64,000 bases of DNA from Halorubrum sp. DM2 (lineage in GTDB: Archaea > Halobacteriota > Halobacteria > Halobacteriales > Haloferacaceae), in assembly GCF_901686465.1 (NCBI RefSeq), contig NZ_LR594487.1, positions 2,167,650 to 2,231,649 on the forward strand, in the 5' to 3' direction. The position numbers and the translations under genes were made by a program. Shown here in pieces: positions 16,293-25,189 of this stretch (position 1 is its first letter; each line of letters opens with the position of its first letter). The notes below the pieces were generated by a model that worked only from the letters and a program-made list of their open reading frames with translations, was not told the origin of the DNA and made no database searches.

Positions 16293-17368
16293 ACCGCGAG
16301 CGGGCGGCGGCACTCGGCCGCGAGCCGCACGGGAGCAGTGACGACCCCGACCTGCTCGATTTCAGCGCGAATGCGAACCCGGAGGTCCCCGAGGGGGTCG
16401 AGCGCGTGTACCGCGCGGCGTTCGAGACGGCGCGGACGTACCCCCCGGAGCCGCCGGAAGCGTTCCGGGCGGCCGCCGCCGAGTACGTCGGCTGCGAGCC
16501 CGAGAGCGTCGTCCCGACGCCGGGCGGGCTGGCGGCGATCCGGGCCGCGGTCGCGCTCGCGGTCGACGACGGCGACACGGCCCTGCTCCCGGCCCCGAGC
16601 TTCGGCGAGTACGCCCGTGAGGTCCGGCTTCAGGGGGGTGAGCCGGCGTTCGTCGACGCCGAGCGCATCCTCGACGCGGACCCGTCAGGCCACGCGCTGG
16701 CGGTCGTCTGTACGCCGAACAATCCCACGGGAACCGGCTACGACCGCGAGGCGCTCCTGTCGTTCGCGGCGCGCTGTCGCGCGGCGGACACGGTGCTGCT
16801 CGTCGACGAGGCGTTCCTCGGGTTCACCGAGCGCGAGTCGCTCGCGGGGACCGAGGGCGTCGTCGTCGCGCGGGCGCTCACCAAGCTGTTCGGGCTCCCC
16901 GGGATCCGGAGCGGCTTCGCGGTCGGGGTCGGCGACCTCGGCGCGGCGCTGCGGGGCGCGCGCCGCGCGTGGAACCTGAGCGCCCCGGCGCTCGCGACCG
17001 GCGAGTACTGCCTCCGACAGGACGCGTTCGTCCGCGAGACCCGCGAGCGCGTCCGGCGGGAGCGCGAGCGACTGCGCGCGGCGCTGACCGACGCCGGGTA
17101 CGCCGTCGCCCCCTCCGAAGCGCCGTTCCTCCTGCTCGATGTCGGCGACCGGGACGTCGACCGCGTGATCGAGCGCGCCCGGGAGCGCGGCGTCGCGGTC
17201 CGGGACGCGCGGACCTTCCGCGGCCTCGACTCGCACGTCCGGGTCGCGGTCCGCCGGCCGGCCGAGAACGACCGGCTCCTCGCGGCGCTCGACGCGGGCG
17301 ACGGGAAGGGCGGAGGCGACGGAGCGGGCGGAGGCGACGGGAACGGGGGTGCGGACGCCGGTGTTTGA
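16289..17368 (+). CDS. cobD: L-threonine-O-3-phosphate decarboxylase-like class I/II aminotransferase
   Basis: A 359-residue fold-type I PLP enzyme. The N terminus has LDFSANANPEVP, and CTPNNPTGTGYD is the typical NNPTG motif. VLLVDEAFLGF supplies the PLP-ring aspartate, and ALTKLFGLPGIRSGF has the Schiff-base lysine. Histidinol-phosphate aminotransferase is a relative, but the position inside the cobalamin operon favours CobD, which makes aminopropanol phosphate for CbiB. A Gly-rich tail (GGGDGAGGGDGNGG) ends the protein. The 3' end overlaps cbiZ by 20 bp. Confidence 0.87.
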   Translation: MNRERAAALGREPHGSSDDPDLLDFSANANPEVPEGVERVYRAAFETARTYPPEPPEAFRAAAAEYVGCEPESVVPTPGGLAAIRAAVALAVDDGDTALLPAPSFGEYAREVRLQGGEPAFVDAERILDADPSGHALAVVCTPNNPTGTGYDREALLSFAARCRAADTVLLVDEAFLGFTERESLAGTEGVVVARALTKLFGLPGIRSGFAVGVGDLGAALRGARRAWNLSAPALATGEYCLRQDAFVRETRERVRRERERLRAALTDAGYAVAPSEAPFLLLDVGDRDVDRVIERARERGVAVRDARTFRGLDSHVRVAVRRPAENDRLLAALDAGDGKGGGDGAGGGDGNGGADAGV

Positions 17369-18128
17369 CGCGACCGTCAGCGAGGGCGTCCTCCGGCTGT
17401 ACCGCCCGGAGACGCGCTGGCTCTCGACCGGCTGGGACGGGGGGCGGTCGCGGGGGGCGGCCGCGTACAACGTCACGGTCCCGGAGGGGTTCGACCGGAC
17501 CGACCTCGCGGCCTACCGCGACGAGCGGCTGGCGCGGGCGGGGTTCGGCGGCGACGCGGGAGCCGATCCGGCGTCCGACGGCGACGCCCCGCCGACGCTG
17601 TTCACGGGCGTCTCGATGGACCACGCCCGGGGCGCGCGGCTCGGACCGGTCGTCGCGTACGCGACGGTCGGGCTCTCGAACCCCGCGATGCTGCCGGTAG
17701 ACCCCGAGGTGGACCGCGAGGGCGACGCCGGCGATCCGGAGCGGGACGCCGAGGCGTCGACCGGGGAACCGCCTCGACGACCCGGCACGGTCAACCTGAT
17801 CGTCGGCGCGACGCGGCGGCTCGCGCCCGGGGCGGCAGCGAACCTCGTCGCGGTCGCGGCCGAGGCGAAGGCGGCGACGCTGCTCGCGACGGCGGGGGTT
17901 CCGGGGACGACGAGCGACGCCGTCGCCGTCGCCGACGACCCGGGCGGCGAGCCGGCCGAGTTCTCCGGGAGCGCCACGGCGGTCGGCGCGGCGGCCCGCG
18001 CCTGCGTCCGGGACGCGGTCCGCGCGAGCCTGCGGTCGCGGTACCCGGACGGCGACGTGCCCGGCCCGGCGGCCGACGCCGAACACGGCGTCGTCACCGA
18101 CGAGCGGGCGGAGGTTTTTGACCCATGA
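17349..18128 (+). CDS. cbiZ: Adenosylcobinamide amidohydrolase
   Basis: A 259-residue CbiZ-family enzyme, which strips the aminopropanol side chain from salvaged cobinamide or pseudo-cobamides to give cobyric acid. Motifs are TGVSMDHARGA, TVNLIVGATRRLAPGAAANL, EAKAATLLATAGVPGTTSDA and the closing FSGSATAVG. It is an archaeal-type salvage marker, so this operon both imports and remodels corrinoids. The start is the GTG at 17349, with a GTG at 17361 possible. Its TGA overlaps the cobA ATG. Confidence 0.93.
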   Translation: MRTPVFDATVSEGVLRLYRPETRWLSTGWDGGRSRGAAAYNVTVPEGFDRTDLAAYRDERLARAGFGGDAGADPASDGDAPPTLFTGVSMDHARGARLGPVVAYATVGLSNPAMLPVDPEVDREGDAGDPERDAEASTGEPPRRPGTVNLIVGATRRLAPGAAANLVAVAAEAKAATLLATAGVPGTTSDAVAVADDPGGEPAEFSGSATAVGAAARACVRDAVRASLRSRYPDGDVPGPAADAEHGVVTDERAEVFDP

Positions 18129-18880
18129 CCACGAACCACGACGACACCGAGAACGGAGACGACGTATCGCGCGACGACATCGACGACGAAACGGCGGCCG
18201 ACGACGAGCGCGGCGATCCCACTGTCCGCACCCCGGGCGGCGGCGAATCGCCCGAACCCCAGCCGATCGAACCGGCCGCGCCCGAGGAGTTCGGGCTCGT
18301 TCAGGCGTGGTGGGGCGACGGCAAGGGGAAGACCACGGCCGCGATGGGGATGGGGTTCCGGGCCGCGGGGCACGGCTACCGCGTCCACATGCTCCAGTTC
18401 ATGAAGGGGGGCGCGGACAGCGTCGAGGGCGTCAGGGGCGAGTACAACGCGATCGCGGCCGTGCCGGGGTTCTCCTACGAGAACGCCGGCCACTACGGCT
18501 GGCACGGGTTGCTCGACGGGTCGGCCGACGACGAACACGAGGCGAAGGCGACCGCCGCCTTCGAGCGCGCGGAGGCCCTCGTCGCGGCGGCCGGCGAGGC
18601 GGACCTGACCGAACCGCTCGCGCTCGACGGCGACCCGGAGGGCGGCGTCCACATGCTAATCGTAGACGAGCTGTTGTACGCGGTCGACCACGGTCTCGTC
18701 GACCCGGACGACGTGGTCGCGCTCGCGGAGTCGAAGCCGGAGCGGCTCGAACTCGTCCTCACCGGAAGCCACGCCGCGCCCGACTACCTCGACGGGGTCG
18801 CCGACCTGATCACGAACGTCCGGAAGGTGGCGCACCCGTTCGACGACGGGCAGCGCGCCCGCAAGGGGACGGAGTTCTGA
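18125..18880 (+). CDS. cobA: Cob(I)alamin adenosyltransferase, CobA/BtuR type
   Basis: A 251-residue ATP:corrinoid adenosyltransferase. A ~55-residue acidic, disordered N-terminal extension precedes the P-loop [56 protein letters not shown] and [15 protein letters not shown] are all CobA signatures. It adds the upper adenosyl ligand to reduced corrinoids. The long acidic leader is a haloarchaeal feature. The ATG overlaps the cbiZ stop; 19 bp separate it from cbiP. Confidence 0.95.
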   Translation: MTTNHDDTENGDDVSRDDIDDETAADDERGDPTVRTPGGGESPEPQPIEPAAPEEFGLVQAWWGDGKGKTTAAMGMGFRAAGHGYRVHMLQFMKGGADSVEGVRGEYNAIAAVPGFSYENAGHYGWHGLLDGSADDEHEAKATAAFERAEALVAAAGEADLTEPLALDGDPEGGVHMLIVDELLYAVDHGLVDPDDVVALAESKPERLELVLTGSHAAPDYLDGVADLITNVRKVAHPFDDGQRARKGTEF

Positions 18881-18899
18881 CGGTGGCGGGGAGAGCCGG

Positions 18900-20483
18900 A
18901 TGAGCGACGACGCCTCGTCGGCGACCGACCGCGACGCCGACACCGTCCTGATCGCGGGCACGGCGAGCCACGTCGGCAAGAGCACGCTGGCGGCCGGGCT
19001 CTGCCGCCTGCTCGCGCGCCGCGGCGTCTCCGTCGCGCCGTACAAGGCACAGAACATGAGCAACAACGCCCGGGTGGCGCTGACGCCGGACGGCGAGTGG
19101 GGGGAGATCGGCGTTTCCCAGCACGTTCAGGCGCGAGCGGCGGAGACCGTGCCGACGACGGACACGAACCCCGTGCTGCTCAAACCCCGCGGCGGCGGCG
19201 AGAGCCAGATCGTCGTCGACGGCGAGGCGGTCGCGAACGCCCCGGCGTCGGCGTACTACGACGAGTACTGGGAGGAGGCGCGCGACGCCGCGGTCACCGC
19301 CCACGAGCGGCTGGCGGCCGACCACGACGTGATCGTCGCGGAGGGCGCGGGCAGCGTCGCCGAGATCAACCTTCACGACCGCGACCTCGCGAACGTCGAG
19401 TGCGCGCGGTTCGCGGACGCGCGGATCCTGATCGCGGTCGACATCGAGCGCGGCGGCGCGTTCGCGAGCCTCTACGGGACCCTCGAACTGCTCCCCGACG
19501 ACCTCCGCGAGCGCGTCGCCGGCGCGGTGATTACGAAGTTCCGCGGCGACCCCGAGATTCTCGAACCCGGTATCGACGAGATCGAAGACCGGACCGGCGT
19601 CCCCATCGTCGGCGTCGTCCCGCACGACGATCCGGGGCTACCGGCGGAGGACAGCCTCTCGCTGCCGGACGGCACGAGCGCTGACAGCGAGGGGGTCCTC
19701 GGCGCGGACGACGGCGTCCCCGACGACGAGGCCGTCCGGATCGGGGTCCCGCGGCTCCCGCGTATCTCCAACTTCACCGATCTGGAGCCGCTGGCGCGCG
19801 AGCCGGGGGTGCGCGTCGTCTACCTCCCGCTCGACGCCGCGCTCGACGGGGTCGACGCGGTCGTCCTCCCGGGGTCGAAAAACACCGTCGACGACCTGCT
19901 CGCGCTCCGCGAGGCCGGCTTCGACGCGGCGTTGCGCGCGTTCGACGGGCCCGTCGTCGGCGTCTGCGGCGGTTACCAGATCCTCGGCGAGCGCCTCGTC
20001 GACGCCGGCGTCGAGGGGACGGGCGACCGCGAGACGGTCCCGGGAGTCGGTCTGCTCCCGGTCGAGACGGGGTTTTCGACGGACAAGCGCGTCGAGCGCG
20101 TGACGTGCGCGGTCGACGGCGTCGGACCGATCGCGGGCGCTGAGGGCGAGGCGACGGGCTACGAGATCCGCGCCGGGCGAACGCGGCTCCTCGACGGGAA
20201 ACGGGGGGAGTCGACGCCGACCGCGACCGAGCCGCTCGGCGCGGAGAGCGTCGCCACCGACCGGACCCTCGGGACGTACCTCCACGGGCTCTTCGAGACG
20301 GAGGGCGTGCGCGACGCGTTCGTCGAGGCGGCCTTCGCGAGCGCGGGCCGGACGCGCCCGGACGCCGCGGCGGTCGACCGCTCGCCGTACGACCGCGCGG
20401 CCGACCTCGTCGCGGACCACGTCGACCTGCGCGCGGCCGGGCTCGGCGATCTCCTCGGGTCGCCAGAGCGGGTCGACGACTAG
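18900..20483 (+). CDS. cbiP: Adenosylcobyric acid synthase
   Basis: A 527-residue glutamine amidotransferase that amidates the b, d, e and g side chains. The N-terminal ATPase has [10 protein letters not shown]-like [26 protein letters not shown] and [18 protein letters not shown]. The C-terminal GATase domain has [11 protein letters not shown], the nucleophile in [12 protein letters not shown], and a catalytic His in [10 protein letters not shown]. It is larger than CbiA, as is usual. It is the last gene of the operon; the next gene, thioredoxin, has its own TATA box. Confidence 0.96.
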   Translation: MSDDASSATDRDADTVLIAGTASHVGKSTLAAGLCRLLARRGVSVAPYKAQNMSNNARVALTPDGEWGEIGVSQHVQARAAETVPTTDTNPVLLKPRGGGESQIVVDGEAVANAPASAYYDEYWEEARDAAVTAHERLAADHDVIVAEGAGSVAEINLHDRDLANVECARFADARILIAVDIERGGAFASLYGTLELLPDDLRERVAGAVITKFRGDPEILEPGIDEIEDRTGVPIVGVVPHDDPGLPAEDSLSLPDGTSADSEGVLGADDGVPDDEAVRIGVPRLPRISNFTDLEPLAREPGVRVVYLPLDAALDGVDAVVLPGSKNTVDDLLALREAGFDAALRAFDGPVVGVCGGYQILGERLVDAGVEGTGDRETVPGVGLLPVETGFSTDKRVERVTCAVDGVGPIAGAEGEATGYEIRAGRTRLLDGKRGESTPTATEPLGAESVATDRTLGTYLHGLFETEGVRDAFVEAAFASAGRTRPDAAAVDRSPYDRAADLVADHVDLRAAGLGDLLGSPERVDD

Positions 20484-20499
20484 ATCCGGAGGCGGAAGG

Positions 20500-20505
20500 T
20501 ATATT
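20500..20505 (+). promoter_or_regulatory. TATA element of the thioredoxin gene
   Basis: Tatatt at 20500-20505 is about 25-30 nt before the ATG at 20530, which implies a leaderless transcript separate from the cobalamin operon. Confidence 0.5.
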
Positions 20506-20529
20506 GTCTCATGTACCCAATACTGTTGT

Positions 20530-21018
20530 ATGAGCGACGCAGCCGATGCGAACGACTCGGCGGGCGACGGCGCGAAGACGGAGCGCGAGCGCATCCGGGA
20601 GCGGAAGCGACGGGAACTCGAAGCGCGGCTCGACGACGGGGAGTCGCTTACCGAGACCGCCGGGACCGATTCGGGCGACAGCGGCGGATCGGGGGCTCCG
20701 AGCGAGCCGATCCACGTGAACGGAACGGACGAACTCCAGCGGGCGGTCGACGAGCACGACGTCGTCCTCGTGGACTGTTACGCCGACTGGTGCGGTCCCT
20801 GCCAGATGATGGAGCCCACGATCGAGGCGCTCGCGGCCGAGACCGACGCCGCGGTCGCGAAGGTCGACGTGGACGCGAACCCGGAGATAGCCCAGCAGCT
20901 GGGGGCTCGCAGCATTCCGACGCTCGTGGTGTACGCGGACGGCGAGGTCGCCGACCGGTTCGTCGGCGCACAGGATCGGGCGACGCTCGAATCGGCGATC
21001 GAGCGGTACGCTCCCTGA
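20530..21018 (+). CDS. Thioredoxin with charged N-terminal extension
   Basis: A 162-residue thioredoxin. Residues ~1-60 are a charged, helical and disordered extension (RERIRERKRRELEARLDDG). The thioredoxin fold follows, with VVLVDCYADWCGPCQMMEPT holding the CGPC active site and a cis-proline in RSIPTLVVYADG. The extension resembles the N terminus of PDCD5/TFAR19-like proteins, but the resemblance is short. It probably acts as a general cytosolic disulfide reductase. Confidence 0.92.
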   Translation: MSDAADANDSAGDGAKTERERIRERKRRELEARLDDGESLTETAGTDSGDSGGSGAPSEPIHVNGTDELQRAVDEHDVVLVDCYADWCGPCQMMEPTIEALAAETDAAVAKVDVDANPEIAQQLGARSIPTLVVYADGEVADRFVGAQDRATLESAIERYAP

Positions 21019-21031
21019 CCGGGAGGGCGGG

Positions 21032-21727
21032 TCAGTCGGCGGCGAGCGTCTCCTCCAACAGCTTCCGCTGTGCCGCCGCGAGGTGTTCGGCGAACGTCGA
21101 GGGGGCGATGTCGAGCGCGTCGGCGACCGCGCTCGCGTTGGCGTCGCGGGGGCGCTCGAAGTAGCCCATGCGGTAGGCGGTCCGCAACACCTCGCACTGG
21201 CGGTCGGTGAGTCGGCCGCGGTCGACGAGGGTCCGGTCCGACGCCGCGTCGCCGCGCGCCGCGCCGTGGACGAGGTAGCGAACCTCGACGCGGTCGACCA
21301 CGCCGTCGAGCGCCGAGACGATGTCGCGGAGGCGTTCGAGGTCGGGGAGGTGAAGCGTCAGGAGGAGGACGCCGTCCTCGGCGCGCGCGTCGGCGATCGG
21401 ACAGTCCAGCTCCTCGATGACCCGGCAGGCGCACGTCCCGTCGCGCGGGCGGTCGTAGCGGTACACCCGCTCGCTGCCGAGGTCGACCACCGATTCGGCC
21501 GCCGGGACGCTGTCCGCCTCGTCGACCGCGTCCGGGTCGCTGGCGCGGAACTCCTCGGTGTGCGTGCCGCCCGCGTGCGTCCAGTTGACGCCCGTGATCG
21601 GGCCGTCGTGGGCGTTCGACGCGGCGACGACCGGGCAGTTGCCGGTCCCGTGGATCGCGACGCCCGCGCGGACGCCGTCGGGCGTGGCTTCGGAGCCGCC
21701 GGTCGCCGAGTCCGTTTCGGTTCCCAT
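21032..21727 (-). CDS. HTH-10 (Bat-type) transcriptional regulator
   Basis: A 231-residue haloarchaeal regulator. The N-terminal ~150 residues form a bacterio-opsin-activator-like sensor region (a cysteine pair in DGTCACRVIEELDCP, ending in LVHGAARGD). The C-terminal HTH-10 domain reads LTDRQCEVLRTAYRMGYFE, then ANASAVADALDIAPSTFAEHL, with the typical terminal RKLLEETLA. The ATG at 21727 was chosen because the N terminus fits the family; the open frame extends far upstream only as a shadow. It is convergent with the thioredoxin gene, 13 bp apart. Confidence 0.87.
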   Translation of the reverse strand: MGTETDSATGGSEATPDGVRAGVAIHGTGNCPVVAASNAHDGPITGVNWTHAGGTHTEEFRASDPDAVDEADSVPAAESVVDLGSERVYRYDRPRDGTCACRVIEELDCPIADARAEDGVLLLTLHLPDLERLRDIVSALDGVVDRVEVRYLVHGAARGDAASDRTLVDRGRLTDRQCEVLRTAYRMGYFERPRDANASAVADALDIAPSTFAEHLAAAQRKLLEETLAAD

Positions 21728-21853
21728 CGCGTCGGGGTTGGGACGACGGACACAAAGGCCTGCCCCCGGCGAACGGGGCGATCGGCACCCCTCCGAGAAC
21801 ACCCGCAATACTGTGGGTCGATCGGTATCGGTCCGCGCCGCGGAGTCGCGGCC

Positions 21854-22837
21854 GTGAACCGAGCGATCCACGCCTTCGGAGCGATCCCCCTGGCCGGTGC
21901 CGGGGCCGGAATGACCGTCGCGGCGGCCGCCGGGCTGGCGTTCGGGAGCGGCGGCGGAGCCGACCCGCTCGTCGGGGCGGTCGCGCTCGCCGTCGCCGGA
22001 GTGAGCCTCGGCTACGTCGCCGTGAGAGAGACCCGCGACGCCCTGAAGACGGACGGGTTCGGCGTCACCCGGGTCGACCTCGGCAACGCGGCCGCCGTCG
22101 CCGTCGGAGCGCCCCTCACCTTCCTCCTCTCGGTCCGGGTCGGCGTCGGGCCGGTCGTGGCGTCCGCGCTCGTCGGGCTCTGCGCGTCCCTCTTGACGGA
22201 GACGTACGCCGCCCCCGCGTACTGCGGCTCGTTCGTCGGGATGGCGACCCCGGCGGCCGGCGCGGACCCCGGGTCGGTGGTCGCCGCCGGCCTCGTCGCG
22301 GGCGGCGTCTTCGTGCTCGCCAAGCGCGCGTTCAACGGCTTCGGCGGGAAGCTCGGGACGACGGCGTTCGTCGGCTGCCTGTCGGTGGCGGCGTTCGGCG
22401 GGCTGGCCCCCGGAACGGAGACGGTCCCGGAGCCGACCGTCGCGGCGGGGCTCGTCGGCGCGGCGGCGCTCGCCGCGCTCGCCACCTTCATCCTCTCCGT
22501 CCGGCTCGACCACGGGCCGGTCGTCGGCTCCGCCGTCGTCGGCCTCGTCGCCGGGATCGTCTGCCCGCCGCTTTTCTCCGCCGGCGACGCGGTCGCGGCG
22601 GTCGCCTTCTGCGCCTCGTTCGCGGGGATGGCGACGCCGGAGCGGATCCCCGGCACCGGAGCGATGCTGCTGGCCGGCGGGGTCGCGGGGACCGCGTTCG
22701 TCGGCGCGTCGCCGTACTTCGTCGGCTTCGGCGGAAAGCTGGGGACGATCGCGTTCGCCGCCTGTCTCCTGACCGCCGGGCTCCTGTCGCTCGGCAGCGT
22801 CCTCGTCCCGGTCGACGGCGACGCCGTGACGGGGTGA
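21854..22837 (+). CDS. Polytopic membrane protein with internal duplication, unknown function
   Basis: A 327-residue protein with roughly nine to ten hydrophobic helices. Two halves carry matching signatures. AYCGSFVGMATP in the first half matches AFCASFAGMATP in the second. NGFGGKLGTTAFVGC in the first matches VGFGGKLGTIAFAAC in the second. This points to an inverted or tandem repeat architecture like that of many transporters and channels. The GTG at 21854 is the likely start; the open frame upstream is a shadow. It precedes the formate dehydrogenase gene by 102 bp, with a TATA box between them. I do not recognise the family. Confidence 0.7.
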   Translation: MNRAIHAFGAIPLAGAGAGMTVAAAAGLAFGSGGGADPLVGAVALAVAGVSLGYVAVRETRDALKTDGFGVTRVDLGNAAAVAVGAPLTFLLSVRVGVGPVVASALVGLCASLLTETYAAPAYCGSFVGMATPAAGADPGSVVAAGLVAGGVFVLAKRAFNGFGGKLGTTAFVGCLSVAAFGGLAPGTETVPEPTVAAGLVGAAALAALATFILSVRLDHGPVVGSAVVGLVAGIVCPPLFSAGDAVAAVAFCASFAGMATPERIPGTGAMLLAGGVAGTAFVGASPYFVGFGGKLGTIAFAACLLTAGLLSLGSVLVPVDGDAVTG

Positions 22838-22878
22838 CCGCCGCCGTCGTTCGGAGGCCGTCGACCGGGCGCGGGACG

Positions 22879-22886
22879 TTTAAAAC
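22879..22886 (+). promoter_or_regulatory. TATA element of the formate dehydrogenase gene
   Basis: A tttaaaac element lies about 54-61 nt before the ATG at 22940, suggesting a ~35-nt leader. Confidence 0.45.
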
Positions 22887-22939
22887 ACCACGCAACTCCG
22901 GTCACATCGGGAGGGTCGTCGAGGGCGTACGCGGATCCG

Positions 22940-25051
22940 ATGACGGACACGAGCGAGACGTCCGAGCGGCGATTCGAGTCGAACCCCACCGTCTGTCCGT
23001 TCTGCGGGGTCGGCTGTAGCATCGAGTACGCCGGCCGCGGGAGCGCGACGGGCGTCGAGGGGCCGGTGAACGGTCGCGGCGAGATCTGTCCGAAGGGGGC
23101 GGCCGCGTTCGACGTCGTCGACCACGAGGACCGCCTGACGAGGCCGCTCGTCAGGCACAACGGGAACTTCGTCACCGCCCCGTGGGAGGAGGCGCTCGAC
23201 CGCGTCGCGAGCGGGATCGGCGCGGTGGTCGACGAACACGGGGCCGACGCCGTCCAGTTCTTCGCCTCCTCGAACTGCACGAACGAGGAGAACTACGTCC
23301 TCCAGAAGCTCGCGCGCGTCCTCGGCACGAACAACGTGGACAACTGCGCGCGGCTCTGTCACGCCTCGACGGTCGCCGCGATGAGCGAGCGGCTCGGCGC
23401 GGGCGCGATGACGAACACGCTCGACGATCTGGGAGAGACGGACTGCGTCTTCGTCAACGGGGCGAACCCGGCCGAGCAACACCCCGTCGCGTTCCGGTCG
23501 TACGTCCTCCCGGCGGTCCACGACGGCGCGACGCTCGTCCACGTCGACCCGCGCGCGAACGACACGACCGAGGCGGCCGACGTCCACCTCCCGCTGCGGC
23601 CCGGCACCGACATCGAGTTACTGAACGCGATCGCCGCCGTCCTGATCGAGGAGGAGCTCGTCGACGAGGCGTTCCTCGCGGAGCGGACGACCGGCTTCGA
23701 CCGGCTGCGCGAACACCTCGCCGACGTCGACGTCGCGGCCAACGCCGAGGCGGCCGGGGTCGACCCCGAGACGGTCCGCGAGGCGGCCCGGGCGTACGGC
23801 GAGGCCGACCGCGCGGCGGTGATCACCGGGATGGGGACGAGCCAGCACCGCTGCGGCACCGACAACGTCCACGCCCTGCTCAACCTCGCGCTACTGACCG
23901 GCAACGTCGGGAGACCGGGGACGGGCGTAAACCCGCTTCGCGGCCAGAACAACGTTCAGGGGGCGAGCGATGTCGGCGGCCTCCCCGGCGTGCTCCCCGG
24001 CTACGAGTCGGTGACGGACCCGGACGCCCGCGAGCGCGTCGCCGACGAGTGGGGCGTCGAGCCGCCGGCGGAGCCCGGACTCACCGAGGTCGAGGCGACC
24101 CACCGGTTCGGCGACGAGGTGCGCGCGGCGGTCGTCTTCGGCGAGAACCCCGCGGTCACCGAGCCGAACGCGACCGCGGTCGCGTCCGCGTTCGACGAGC
24201 TCGACTTCTGTGTCGTCATCGACCTCTTCGAGACGCGGACCGCCGCGCACGCCGACGTGGTGTTACCGGGGAGCGCGTGGGCGGAGAAGTCCGGCACCGT
24301 GACGAACACCGACCGGCGCGTGATGCGGATGCGGCCGAACGCCGACCTCCCGGGCGACGCCCGGCGCGACTTCGACGTGTTGACCGAACTCGGCCGTCGC
24401 CTGACCGACCGCCCCGACGCGTTCGCGTACGACGGCCCGGCGGACGCGTTCGACGAGCTGACGCGGGTCGCCCCCATCTACGAGGGGATGAGCCACGAGG
24501 GGATCGGCGACGGCTACCAGCGGTGGCCGTTCGACGCCGAGGCGGGGACCGGGACTGACGTGTTACACGTGGAGACGTTCGGGACCGGCGAGCGCACCGC
24601 GCCCCTCGCGGTCGTTGACCCCGTCCCGCCCGCGGACGACCTCGACGCGGCCGAGCTGACCCTGACGACCGGGCGGGTTCTCCAGCACTTCAACAGCGGG
24701 GCGCTCAGCCGGCGCTCGGACCGCTTGATGGCGATGCGCGGGGAGGACGTCCTCCAGATACACCCCGACGACGCCGCCGAGCGCGGGATCGAGGACGGCG
24801 ACCGGGTGACCGTCTCGAACGAGCGCGGGAGCGTGACGGTCGCGGCCGACGTCACCCCGGCGGTCCGGGAGGGCGTGACGTTCTGTACGTTCCACTACGC
24901 GGAGCCGCTCGCGAACGCCGTCACGGGCGACGCGCTCGACCCGGCGGCGAAGATCCCCGAGTTCAAACACTCGGCGGTCACGGTCGAGCCGACCGCCAAC
25001 GCCGAGGCCGAGGCGACCGGCGAGAGCGACGCGGCCGCCGGGGACGACTGA
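22940..25051 (+). CDS. Formate dehydrogenase alpha subunit (molybdopterin oxidoreductase)
   Basis: A 703-residue member of the Mo/W-bisMGD family. The N-terminal 4Fe-4S motif is CPFCGVGCSIEY with a downstream GEICPKGAAA. The motif VDNCARLCHAS places a cysteine at residue 140 by codon count, the position of selenocysteine in E. coli FdhH. That supports a formate dehydrogenase rather than a nitrate reductase. ITGMGTSQHRCGTDN, NVGRPGTGVNPLRGQNNVQG, and the C-terminal LTTGRVLQHFNSG and THY-like FCTFHYAEPLANAVT domains are also present. No beta or gamma subunit gene is adjacent, so its electron partner is unknown. Confidence 0.88.
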   Translation: MTDTSETSERRFESNPTVCPFCGVGCSIEYAGRGSATGVEGPVNGRGEICPKGAAAFDVVDHEDRLTRPLVRHNGNFVTAPWEEALDRVASGIGAVVDEHGADAVQFFASSNCTNEENYVLQKLARVLGTNNVDNCARLCHASTVAAMSERLGAGAMTNTLDDLGETDCVFVNGANPAEQHPVAFRSYVLPAVHDGATLVHVDPRANDTTEAADVHLPLRPGTDIELLNAIAAVLIEEELVDEAFLAERTTGFDRLREHLADVDVAANAEAAGVDPETVREAARAYGEADRAAVITGMGTSQHRCGTDNVHALLNLALLTGNVGRPGTGVNPLRGQNNVQGASDVGGLPGVLPGYESVTDPDARERVADEWGVEPPAEPGLTEVEATHRFGDEVRAAVVFGENPAVTEPNATAVASAFDELDFCVVIDLFETRTAAHADVVLPGSAWAEKSGTVTNTDRRVMRMRPNADLPGDARRDFDVLTELGRRLTDRPDAFAYDGPADAFDELTRVAPIYEGMSHEGIGDGYQRWPFDAEAGTGTDVLHVETFGTGERTAPLAVVDPVPPADDLDAAELTLTTGRVLQHFNSGALSRRSDRLMAMRGEDVLQIHPDDAAERGIEDGDRVTVSNERGSVTVAADVTPAVREGVTFCTFHYAEPLANAVTGDALDPAAKIPEFKHSAVTVEPTANAEAEATGESDAAAGDD

Positions 25052-25160
25052 GAGGTCGCCGCCGCCGCGATCGGCGACGGATTCCCCGTCCGACGGGGAC
25101 AACGGATCTCGTTCAACGGCGCGCGTTCCAGTATCATTCGTGAGATGTGGGTATTGCTTC

Positions 25161-25168
25161 TTTTATAA
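25161..25168 (+). promoter_or_regulatory. TATA element of hemAT
   Basis: Ttttataa at 25161-25168 is followed by the ATG at 25190, which is the spacing of a leaderless archaeal promoter. Confidence 0.65.
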
Positions 25169-25189
25169 CCCGGGCGGGGACGCGCCAGT

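Noticed and set aside
23357-23359. Selenocysteine codon in formate dehydrogenase
   Set aside because: The active-site codon is TGT (Cys), and haloarchaea are not known to use selenocysteine.
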